Assembly (NCBI GenBank): GCA_947479455.1
Contig: CANJZE010000011.1
Span: 53,021-117,020 of the forward strand
Reading direction: 5' to 3'
DNA: 64,000 nucleotides
From: Bacteroidota bacterium
Lineage (GTDB): Bacteria > Bacteroidota > Bacteroidia > Chitinophagales > LD1
Numbering within the stretch: position 1 is the first letter of the stretch; each line of letters begins with the position of its first letter. Made by a program: the position numbers and the translations under genes. Positions 55,650 through 62,685 of this stretch are shown piece by piece. The notes beneath the pieces are model-generated. The model ran no database searches, was not told the origin of the DNA, and worked only from the letters and a program-made list of their open reading frames with translations.

Positions 55650-55792
55650 AGGAAGTCCTGTAGAAAACATTTGATGGTTGTCTCGGCACGACAATTCAGT
55701 AGAACATTTTTCCGCCATCTCACTCGACTCTCGGTACGATAAATCCCACAGCATTTTCATTCTTGAAACGGTATTATACTTTAGCGCACCGA

Positions 55793-57661
55793 ATGAAAAA
55801 GTGTTTACTCTCCGTTTTTCTTTTTGTTGTTCATCTTAGTTATGCTCAAAATAATTTTTGGAGTAATACCGGTTTAGTGTCTCTTAAAAGTGGAGCTTAT
55901 ATTTCTGTTATTGGTGATTGTTACAATCAGCAGCACGGCATTTACGATAACAGCGATTCTATTTTCTTAACCGGCAACTGGACACACGATGCCAACAACC
56001 GTTGTTTCGATTCCATCAACACCGGTTGGGTTTATCTTTATGCAGCCGACCAACGCATTAAAGGAACGCAGTCAACACACTTCTATAATTTGATTTTAAA
56101 AAATCAGGGAACAAAGTTTGGTGACCTTGATGTATATGTAGATGGTAATCTTGAATTGACAGACAGAGAATTCAGTTTAGATACAAACACTGTTTTGGTT
56201 TTGAATCCGCAATTGACTTCGGTAAAAAGAACAAGCGGTTTTGTTTCGAGTTTAAAAGATGGAGGATTATTGCGCAGAACAAATCAATCGCAAGCGTATC
56301 TTTTTCCGGTTGGTTCAAATGCAGGAACACCGCGCTATCGCCCCGTTGAATTTTTTCCGGTGGCAGCAAACGTAAATCATTACAAAGCGCGCTTTGCAAA
56401 TGTTGATGCTACAACTGAAGGATTTGACCGGAGTATAAAATACAATCGCGTATGTGTGGTTAATCCGAATTGGTATCACCGTTTGTTTCATGCTTACGGA
56501 AACGATTCTGCCGACCTAACTATAATGTATGATGAACTTGCCGACAACACCTGGAACGATATTGTGCATTGGCAAAATCTTCCTGAGTGGGAAACAATTA
56601 ACCGCGATGCAAATGTTCCCGGCTTGCCTTTCAATCGCATAACCAAATTCCGCTGGAACAATTATGTGTATTCTCCTTTTGCTCTCGCCATTACTTCTCC
56701 ACTTACTTTCACGGGCGATTCAAGCAACGTAACCTGCTTTCAAGCATCCAATGGATTTATTCTACTCACCGTAAATAATGCTGACACTACTTACACATTC
56801 AATTGGTCGAACGCAGACACCACAGAAGATATTTACAATTTAGGCCCGGGTTCTTACACGGTTACTTTAACCGAAGCGAACCGTTGTGTAAGCACGGCTA
56901 CCTACATTATTACAGAACCCACACAACTTACTTCATCGGTTATCGGCACCGAAGATTCCTGTTATCGTTCAACAAACGGCACAGCCACACTTACTGTGGC
57001 TGGTGGCACTCCGCAATATTCTTTTGCATGGAGCAATGGCGACACCACACAAAACATTGCGAACCTCGGTGGCGGAACTTACACCGTGCTCATCAGCGAC
57101 TCGTTTCATTGCACGCGTTTAGATTCTGTCTTTATATATGAGCCGCCACCGATTCCTTACGCAGTGGCAGGCGTAGATACAATGATTTGGAGAACCGATA
57201 CGATTCAGTTGAATGGATTTCAGGCACCATACTATAACTGGTATCCGAATCACAATTTGAGCTGTAACGATTGCAGCAATCCGGAAGCTTGGCCCGACTC
57301 GAATATTGTTTACCATTTAACCATGATGGACGACCGCGGTTGTCATTATTATGATAGCGTAAGAATTTTTGTTCGTGATAAGCCATTCACTTTATTTTTT
57401 ATACCGAATGCAATTACACCAAACGGTGATGGCTATAACGACTACTGGAACATTCGCGATTTAGAACGTTACCCCGATAATGAAGTGCGCATCATTAACC
57501 GTTGGGGCGATGAAATATTTTTTGCAGCGCCTTATCAAAACAACTGGCGCGGAACATGGAAGGAAGAAGATTTGCCCGGGGCTACTTATTACTACCTAAT
57601 TAAAATTCGCTACAATGGCGAGGACGTGAAGTTCAACGGGCCATTGACGGTGATACGATAA
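55793..57661 (+). CDS. T9SS cargo with SprB-type repeats and gliding-motility C-terminal domain
   Basis: From the ATG at 55793 (MKKCLLSVFLFVVHLSYAQ) the protein has 622 residues with a signal peptide. After a beta-rich N-terminal half come two SprB-like repeats at about 310-460 (SNGFILLTVNNADTTYTFNWS, NLGPGSYTVTLTEANRC; TNGTATLTVAGGTPQYSFAWS, NLGGGTYTVLISDSFHC). A type B T9SS domain ends it (FIPNAITPNGDGYNDYWNI, IINRWGDEIFF, GATYYYLIKI). This is an adhesin-like surface protein exported by T9SS. It pairs with a PorP/SprF gene 36 bases downstream. Confidence 0.92.
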   Translation: MKKCLLSVFLFVVHLSYAQNNFWSNTGLVSLKSGAYISVIGDCYNQQHGIYDNSDSIFLTGNWTHDANNRCFDSINTGWVYLYAADQRIKGTQSTHFYNLILKNQGTKFGDLDVYVDGNLELTDREFSLDTNTVLVLNPQLTSVKRTSGFVSSLKDGGLLRRTNQSQAYLFPVGSNAGTPRYRPVEFFPVAANVNHYKARFANVDATTEGFDRSIKYNRVCVVNPNWYHRLFHAYGNDSADLTIMYDELADNTWNDIVHWQNLPEWETINRDANVPGLPFNRITKFRWNNYVYSPFALAITSPLTFTGDSSNVTCFQASNGFILLTVNNADTTYTFNWSNADTTEDIYNLGPGSYTVTLTEANRCVSTATYIITEPTQLTSSVIGTEDSCYRSTNGTATLTVAGGTPQYSFAWSNGDTTQNIANLGGGTYTVLISDSFHCTRLDSVFIYEPPPIPYAVAGVDTMIWRTDTIQLNGFQAPYYNWYPNHNLSCNDCSNPEAWPDSNIVYHLTMMDDRGCHYYDSVRIFVRDKPFTLFFIPNAITPNGDGYNDYWNIRDLERYPDNEVRIINRWGDEIFFAAPYQNNWRGTWKEEDLPGATYYYLIKIRYNGEDVKFNGPLTVIR

Positions 57662-57691
57662 AACCCCTAAATCCCCTAAAGGGGACTTTGA
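57662..57691. repeat. CCCCT-type palindromic repeat, copy at the adhesin-sprF junction
   Basis: The 30 bases beginning AACCCCTAAATCCCCTAAAG are identical to 60662-60691. A CCCCTAAAGGGG dyad forms the core. It fills the junction between the adhesin and the PorP/SprF gene. Confidence 0.93.
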
Positions 57692-57697
57692 AATGCA

Positions 57698-58666
57698 ATG
57701 AGAAAAATTCTCTTAAGTCTATTGTCTATTGTCTATTGTCTCTCGTCTGTTGCACAGCAGGTGGAAGAGTTTTCTCTTATTCGGGAGAATGCGTTTACCT
57801 TAAATCCTGCTCTTGCGGGAATGGAAGGATACATACACGGTGTCGCCACTTTCCGTAAACAGTTTACACGCATTGACGCTTCGCCATACACAGCCATGCT
57901 AGCCATGGATGGAGAAATAAAAGACAAGCACATAGGCATTGGCGGCTATATTCTTCATGATGTTACAGGGCCTACGGGAAAAACTTCGGGGACAATTTCT
58001 GTGGCTTATAATATTCCGCTTTACAAAAAGTTTTCTGCACGTTTATCAAACGGCAGAGCGAATCATGTGTTGAGTGTGGGTATTTCGTTGAGTGTGGTGC
58101 AGTATCGTTTAGATGCTACAAAACTTTTGCTCGACAATGCCGGTGACCCGGAATTATATACAACGAAAGGAACAAGAATTTTTCCTGATGCTTCTTTTGG
58201 AGTTTACTATAGGTACAAAGAAATTTTTTACGCAGGCATTTCTGTTCCGCAGATAATGGGATTGAATGTTAATTACCATGGACAAGACGGCTTGGCGAAA
58301 ATTAAAACTGCGCAGCATTTGAATTTCTTAGTAGGAGGCAAGTATGAGTGGGCGCGCGGAAATTTCAGCATTAATCCGGTGGCGGGTTTGCGTTGGGTGA
58401 AAGGTGCACCACCGCAAGGCGATATAGGGTTGCGCTTTATGATTTACAAAGTGTTCTGGCTTGGCTGCAATTACCGCAGTATGAATTACATGGTGTTTGA
58501 AGCGGGCTTCAATGTGAAAGAGTATTTCAAATTTGCTTACGCTTACGATTTCAATTTTTCGAAATACAGAAAAGATGTGGGCTCTACACACGAAATTTCG
58601 GTGCTGTTTAATATTCCTGAAAGAGGAAGAGTGTGGAGAGGAGCAGGACCGGTGCTTCGTTTCTAA
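57698..58666 (+). CDS. PorP/SprF family type IX secretion membrane protein
   Basis: The 322-residue outer-membrane barrel protein matches the PorP/SprF family: NPALAGMEGYIHGVATFRKQF near the N-terminus, GIGGYILHDVTGPTGKTSG, and FPDASFGVYYRYKEIFYAGISVPQ. SprF-type proteins are required for export of SprB-like partners with type B domains, and such a partner lies immediately upstream. The signal peptide is encoded by a period-7 repeat (57713-57754). Confidence 0.92.
   Translation: MRKILLSLLSIVYCLSSVAQQVEEFSLIRENAFTLNPALAGMEGYIHGVATFRKQFTRIDASPYTAMLAMDGEIKDKHIGIGGYILHDVTGPTGKTSGTISVAYNIPLYKKFSARLSNGRANHVLSVGISLSVVQYRLDATKLLLDNAGDPELYTTKGTRIFPDASFGVYYRYKEIFYAGISVPQIMGLNVNYHGQDGLAKIKTAQHLNFLVGGKYEWARGNFSINPVAGLRWVKGAPPQGDIGLRFMIYKVFWLGCNYRSMNYMVFEAGFNVKEYFKFAYAYDFNFSKYRKDVGSTHEISVLFNIPERGRVWRGAGPVLRF
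57713..57754. repeat. Period-7 tandem repeat (TATTGTC type) in the SprF signal peptide
   Basis: The heptamers are TTAAGTC, TATTGTC, TATTGTC, TATTGTC, TCTCGTC and TGTTGCA. In frame they encode LSLLSIVYCLSSVA, the hydrophobic core of the PorP/SprF signal peptide. Confidence 0.92.
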
Positions 58667-58725
58667 CAACATTTTATTGTTTGATAACTCTCTGAATTCA
58701 CAAACGCAACATTCTGAAGTGTATT

Positions 58726-58901
58726 GATTAGCGATTGAGGATTAACGATTTTCGATTAGCGATTTAACAGCCATAAAAACCAGAACCGATTTTGACTTTT
58801 GTTTCATTCCGCTTCATAAGCGGAAGTATTCACTTCTGCAATTGTTTCATCCCATCTGTTTCAGCGGGACTGCAATCGTTAATCTTCAATCGCAAATCGA
58901 A
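58726..58901. repeat. Two inverted period-7 blocks with inner hairpins
   Basis: The left block (58726-58767) has six heptamers of GATTNNN type. The right block (58874-58901) has four of AATCNNN type, which is the same motif on the other strand. The 25-base arms 58726-58750 and 58874-58898 are inverted copies with two differences. Between them lie CCGCTT-CAT-AAGCGG and a TTTCATCCC segment shared with the miaB repeats. The element lies between sprF and lptE, which converge. Confidence 0.82.
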
Positions 58902-58916
58902 TTGGGATTTAGGAAT

Positions 58917-59432
58917 TTACCACTTCACCAGCGCCTTCTGAAAAATATCATCGGCTAACTGTGCGCTGATGGTGTTGATTAAACCTTCTTCCACAGCCGA
59001 TAAACTTTCTGAAGCAGAGTATTGCGCGTACCGCGAAAAGTCTTGAGTCCATTTATCTTTTTCGTTTTTGGTGTTTACGAAAGTGATTTGAACAGTAATG
59101 GTGAGTTTGTTCAATGCACTTGTTGCTCCTGCTATAGGTGCATCGCTGGTGAAGGTGTATCCTGTAACAGAACCTGTAAACTGCAAATCACCATCATTAC
59201 TTGCCTGACGAAGATTGGCTTCTGTTTGAAATTTGTATTTGAGTTTATCGGTAAAAATTTGTGGCAAAGAAGCAGGTCCGTTGCCCGAACGGTTTTGAAT
59301 TAGTTCGGTTGAAAAGGAATGAATGTCGGCAGGAATATTTGCCCCACTGAAAGAATAAACCTTACAACCCTGTGTGGCAACTAGGCAACACAACACTACA
59401 AACTGAAGTGAGCGAACTGCAACCTGTTTCAT
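58917..59432 (-). CDS. lptE: LptE-family lipopolysaccharide assembly lipoprotein
   Basis: The 171-residue lipoprotein (signal ending ATQGC, Cys23) continues KVYSFSGANIPADIHSFSTELIQN, typical of the Bacteroidota LptE-like family. The alpha/beta pattern ends DDIFQKALVKW. It plugs and helps LptD insert LPS into the outer membrane. Its ATG overlaps the stop of the sigma-54 activator gene by one base (TAATG), so it is coupled to it. Confidence 0.85.
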   Translation of the reverse strand: MKQVAVRSLQFVVLCCLVATQGCKVYSFSGANIPADIHSFSTELIQNRSGNGPASLPQIFTDKLKYKFQTEANLRQASNDGDLQFTGSVTGYTFTSDAPIAGATSALNKLTITVQITFVNTKNEKDKWTQDFSRYAQYSASESLSAVEEGLINTISAQLADDIFQKALVKW

Positions 59433-60661
59433 TACATATCAATATTGTACTCCTTAATCTTACGGTAAAGAGTGCGTTCAGAAATTCCTAAATCGTGTGC
59501 GGCATCTTTGCGCTTGTTCCTGTATTTTTTCAATGCTTTAATAATCAACTCGCGTTCTTTATCGGCAATGGAAAGTGACTCTTCCACCGTTTCAGAATCG
59601 TCAAAACTCTTTTGGTCAATCACCACAGCTTGCTTGTTGGCTGGTTGCGAAATAATAATCGGTTGGTCTGGATTCTGACCTCTGAAATCGGAATTCTGAA
59701 TTTGGTTCTGACGAATGGGTTCGTTTCCGTTTTGATTACTGATGCCGTAAACAAATTGTTTAAGGTCGTTGAAGTCGTTCTTCAAATCAAAGATGAGCTT
59801 GTAAAGAATTTCGCGCTCCGTAAAACTGCCACCACCACTATTGTAACGCGCTTCGGCAAGAGCCGGCAAACGGTTATCGGTAATGTCGGGAACAATTTGT
59901 GAAAGCTCCTGTGCGGTTACATCTTTGTCTATTGCAAGTATAGAAACCTGCTCAGCTACATTCTTCAACTGACGCACGTTACCAGGCCAGGTATATTTTA
60001 AAACCAATTGCTTCGCATCTTCTGTTAAACGTATCGAAGGAATTTTATTCTTCTCCGAAAAGTCTGTTGAAAATTTACGGAAGAGCAAATAAATATCATC
60101 ACCTCTTTCGCGCAATGGCGGAATGGTGATAGGCACGGTAGAAAGACGATAGTATAAGTCTTCACGAAATTTTCCTGCACGAACAGCTTCCTGTAAATTG
60201 ACATTAGTGGCTGCCACTACACGCACATCGGTCTTCATTACTTTACTTGAACCCACACGAATGTATTCGCCTGCTTCGAGCACACGCAGCAAACGCGCCT
60301 GTGTGCCGTGAGGCAATTCGCCAACTTCATCTAAGAAAATAGTTCCGCCATTAACCGATTCGAAATAACCTTTGCGTGCATCGCTTGCACCGGTGAACGA
60401 ACCTTTTTCGTGACCGAATAATTCTGAATCAATAGTGCCTTCGGGAATTGCACCGCAGTTAACTGCAATAAATGGATTATGTTTTCTGACACCAAGCTGA
60501 TGAATAATTTGCGAGAATACTTCTTTACCTACTCCGCTTTCTCCTGTAATTAATATGGTGAGCTCAGTAGAAGCAACGCGTTCGGCAATGCTGATAGCGT
60601 GGTTAAGCGCGGGCGAATTGCCTATGATTCCGAATCTGTTTTTAATTGTTTGAATTTCCAT
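59432..60661 (-). CDS. Sigma-54 interaction domain Fis-family transcriptional regulator
   Basis: The 409-residue activator lacks a receiver domain and starts directly with the AAA+ domain. Walker A is GESGVGKE (about 40-47), the sigma-54 contact loop is GSFTGAS (GAFTGA with Ser), and Walker B is GGTIFLDEVGE; an arginine finger region follows. A C-terminal Fis helix-turn-helix is AAHDLGISERTLYRKIKEY. A period-7 block at 59671-59711 codes the linker NQIQNSDFRGQNPDQ. The absent sensor domain implies control by abundance or by another protein. Gene order miaB - activator - lptE is common in Bacteroidota. Confidence 0.92.
   Translation of the reverse strand: MEIQTIKNRFGIIGNSPALNHAISIAERVASTELTILITGESGVGKEVFSQIIHQLGVRKHNPFIAVNCGAIPEGTIDSELFGHEKGSFTGASDARKGYFESVNGGTIFLDEVGELPHGTQARLLRVLEAGEYIRVGSSKVMKTDVRVVAATNVNLQEAVRAGKFREDLYYRLSTVPITIPPLRERGDDIYLLFRKFSTDFSEKNKIPSIRLTEDAKQLVLKYTWPGNVRQLKNVAEQVSILAIDKDVTAQELSQIVPDITDNRLPALAEARYNSGGGSFTEREILYKLIFDLKNDFNDLKQFVYGISNQNGNEPIRQNQIQNSDFRGQNPDQPIIISQPANKQAVVIDQKSFDDSETVEESLSIADKERELIIKALKKYRNKRKDAAHDLGISERTLYRKIKEYNIDM
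59671..59711. repeat. Period-7 repeat (ATTCTGA type) in the sigma-54 activator linker
   Basis: The heptamers GATTCTG, ACCTCTG, AAATCGG, AATTCTG and AATTTGG are imperfect copies related to the leuS ATTCTGA block. They encode the Gln/Asn-rich linker between the AAA+ and DNA-binding domains. Confidence 0.72.
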
Positions 60662-60691
60662 AACCCCTAAATCCCCTAAAGGGGACTTTGA
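60662..60691. repeat. CCCCT-type palindromic repeat upstream of the sigma-54 activator
   Basis: An exact 30-base copy of 57662-57691. It fills most of the 37-base spacer between miaB and the activator gene. Confidence 0.93.
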
Positions 60692-60698
60692 TTTGCCT

Positions 60699-62444
60699 TT
60701 AGTTTTTTAAATAATCTTCACCCGCCTTTAGTTCCTCCCCTTCTGCTTCATCCCGCTTATGCGGGAAGGGGAGATTTAGAGGGGTTCCAATCAATGTTCC
60801 TGATGTGCAGCGAATAACTTTTACGGTAACGTAATCACCGGGTTTAAAGTTTGCTTTGTCAAACACAATAACTTTATTCTGTGTGTTGCGGCCATAAACA
60901 TCTTCATCGTTGCGCGCAGAAATTCCTTCTACCAATACTTCGAAAGTTTTGCCTACATCTTCTTTATTTCTTTCGAGCGAATGAACGCGGTGAAGGTCAA
61001 CTACTTCCTGCAATCTGCGTTTCTTCACTTCTTCGGGAATATCATCTATATGATTTTTCGCAGCCACTGTACCGGGTCGTTCGTTGTAGGCAAACATGTA
61101 AGCCATTTCGTAACGCACGTGTTGCATCATGCTCAACGTGTCCTGATGTTCTTCTTCGGTTTCGCTGCAATAGCCGGTAATTACATCGGTAGAAATTGCT
61201 GCTTCAGGAACAATTCTGCGGATAGCCGCAATACGCTCCATATACCATTCGCGGGTATAAGTGCGATTCATCATTTCAAGTATGCGCGAGTTGCCCGATT
61301 GCACAGGCAGGTGAATGTACTTACAAATGTTAGGATACTTCGCCATCATGTGCAACACATCATCGGTCATATCTTTGGGATGCGAAGTAGAAAAACGAAC
61401 GCGAAGGTCTGGAGCAACTTGTGCTACCATTTCCATAAGTTCTGCAAAGTTGACTACGCGTTCTTCGTATTTGGCTTCTACTAGTTTTTTACCTACAAGT
61501 TTAGGGTCGTGACTGAAACGATAGGAGTCAACGTTCTGCCCAAGTAGTGTTACATCGCGATATCCTTTTTCGTATAAATCTTTTGCTTCGGCTACAATGC
61601 TTATGTAATCTCTGCTGCGCTCTCTGCCTCTGGTCATTGGCACCACACAAAACGAACACATGTTATCGCAACCGCGCATGATGCTAATGAAGGCAGTAAT
61701 ACCATTGGTGTTTAAACGAACGGGGCTAATCTCAGCATAAGTTTCTTCGCGGCTCAAAAGAACGTTTACTGCTTTCTGTCCGGTTTCTGCTTCTTCAATT
61801 AATGATGGTAACGAGCGATAAGCATCGGGACCAACAACCATGTCCACAATCTTTTCTTCTTCGAGAAACTTTTCTTTGAGGCGTTCTGCCATACAGCCTA
61901 ACACTCCGATAACCGCACCGCGTTTCTTTTTCTTCACTGCCGAAAGGTGCATTAAACGATGGCGCACTCGCTGCTCGGCATTGTCGCGAATGGCGCAGGT
62001 GTTAATCAGAATTACATCGGCATCGAGAAACTGTTCTGTAGAATTGTAGCCCGCATTGTTGAGGATAGAAGCTACTACTTCGCTATCGGCAAAGTTCATT
62101 TGGCAGCCGTAGCTTTCGATGTAATACAGCCCAGCCCCTCCCAACCTCCCCGAAGGGGAGGAGTTAACAGCCTTCACCTCCTCTAAATCTCCTCCGAAGG
62201 AGGAGACTTTAACAGCCGCCTCTTTTGAGAATACTTCCCCTTGGCGGGTTTCATCAATTACTTTAGCAACAGCCACCTCCTCTAAATCTCCTCCGAAGGA
62301 GGAGACTTTAACAGCCGTCTCTTTCACCGGTTGTTGGCTGTTTAAGCCATCCCCTTCTGTTTCATCCCGCGTTTCTTCGCGGGAGGAGAGGGTTGGGGAG
62401 AGGTTTTCAAAAGCTGTTTCGTTATTGTATAAATCTGTCTTCAT
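60699..62444 (-). CDS. miaB: tRNA-2-methylthio-N6-dimethylallyladenosine synthase with repeat-built extensions
   Basis: MiaB adds the methylthio group to i6A37 of tRNAs. The radical-SAM enzyme core starts near residue 105: [15 protein letters not shown] (Cys114), [27 protein letters not shown], then [22 protein letters not shown] with the CxxxCxxC cluster, and a C-terminal TRAM domain. From the ATG at 62442-62444 the protein has 581 residues, about 100 more than usual. The excess is an N-terminal stretch (12-104) made mainly of palindromic repeats, including [14 protein letters not shown] twice, plus a repeat-coded C-terminal tail ([20 protein letters not shown]). The frame is intact. Confidence 0.95.
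   Translation of the reverse strand: MKTDLYNNETAFENLSPTLSSREETRDETEGDGLNSQQPVKETAVKVSSFGGDLEEVAVAKVIDETRQGEVFSKEAAVKVSSFGGDLEEVKAVNSSPSGRLGGAGLYYIESYGCQMNFADSEVVASILNNAGYNSTEQFLDADVILINTCAIRDNAEQRVRHRLMHLSAVKKKKRGAVIGVLGCMAERLKEKFLEEEKIVDMVVGPDAYRSLPSLIEEAETGQKAVNVLLSREETYAEISPVRLNTNGITAFISIMRGCDNMCSFCVVPMTRGRERSRDYISIVAEAKDLYEKGYRDVTLLGQNVDSYRFSHDPKLVGKKLVEAKYEERVVNFAELMEMVAQVAPDLRVRFSTSHPKDMTDDVLHMMAKYPNICKYIHLPVQSGNSRILEMMNRTYTREWYMERIAAIRRIVPEAAISTDVITGYCSETEEEHQDTLSMMQHVRYEMAYMFAYNERPGTVAAKNHIDDIPEEVKKRRLQEVVDLHRVHSLERNKEDVGKTFEVLVEGISARNDEDVYGRNTQNKVIVFDKANFKPGDYVTVKVIRCTSGTLIGTPLNLPFPHKRDEAEGEELKAGEDYLKN
60730..60788. repeat. Composite palindrome coding the MiaB C-terminal tail
   Basis: Outer arms CCTCCCCTTC and GGGGAGATTTAGAGGGG match the nuo-operon repeat. 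The loop instead carries an inner hairpin CCCGC-TTAT-GCGGG preceded by TTCTGCTTCAT. It encodes most of the last 25 residues of MiaB in frame. Confidence 0.9.
62130..62168. repeat. CCCCT-type palindrome inside the miaB 5' region (A)
   Basis: CCTCCCCGAAGGGGAGG forms a perfect dyad flanked by CAGCCCCTCCCAA. On the coding strand it gives [12 protein letters not shown], directly before the conserved MiaB start. Confidence 0.9.
62175..62218. repeat. 44-base palindromic repeat inside miaB, copy 1
   Basis: The core CTCCTCCGAAGGAGGAG is a perfect dyad. The 44 bases are identical to 62274-62317. The copies are 99 bases apart, a multiple of 3, and both read [14 protein letters not shown]. Confidence 0.97.
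62274..62317. repeat. 44-base palindromic repeat inside miaB, copy 2
   Basis: Identical over 44 bases to 62175-62218 and in the same reading frame. Between the copies lies CCCCTTGGCGGGTTTCATC, which recalls the other hairpin modules. Confidence 0.97.
62345..62406. repeat. Composite palindrome inside the miaB 5' region (B)
   Basis: CCCCTTCTGTTTCATCCCGC with a CGCG...CGCG inner dyad is followed by GGGAGGAGAGGGTTGGGGAG. It shares the TTCTGnTTCATCCCGC module with the repeat at the miaB 3' end. It encodes [19 protein letters not shown]. Confidence 0.88.
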
Positions 62445-62517
62445 AAAAGCGGGCGCAAAGATAAATTTTTGAATGATATGTTTAGACAAATTGTCATAGA
62501 CAAAAATCAAAAGGAAG

Positions 62518-62615
62518 TGTCATTTCGAGTTTTGGCTTTGTAAAACGAGGAATCCTGTATTTCTCAAGACACAATACAAGTTCCCTCGCTTCGCAGAGCT
62601 TCACTCGGGATGACA
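62518..62615. repeat. 98-base element with terminal inverted repeats
   Basis: TGTCATTTCGAG (62518-62529) and CTCGGGATGACA (62604-62615) are inverted ends with two G-T differences. Inside, TTCCCTCGCTTCGCAGAGC and AACGAGGAATCC are typical of dispersed TGTCATTnCGAG elements. It carries no coding capacity and lies upstream of the alpha/beta hydrolase gene. Confidence 0.75.
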
Positions 62616-62663
62616 GCCAGATAGTCATACACACTTTTTTCTTCGGTCTTTAAGAATTATTAT

Positions 62664-62684
62664 TTTCAAATTTCAAATTACCTC
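62664..62684. repeat. Short period-7 repeat before the hydrolase gene
   Basis: TTTCAAA, TTTCAAA and TTACCTC end 2 bases before the ATG at 62686. Confidence 0.5.
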
Positions 62685-62685
62685 T

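Noticed and set aside
60981..61484. Plus-strand open frame of 167 codons within miaB
   Set aside because: It is antisense to the radical-SAM and TRAM coding region and shows no family features.
62175..62317. Two identical 44-base repeats with a 55-base spacer, suggestive of a minimal CRISPR
   Set aside because: The repeats are inside the miaB reading frame, have a palindromic core of the dispersed family, occur only twice, and no cas gene is present.
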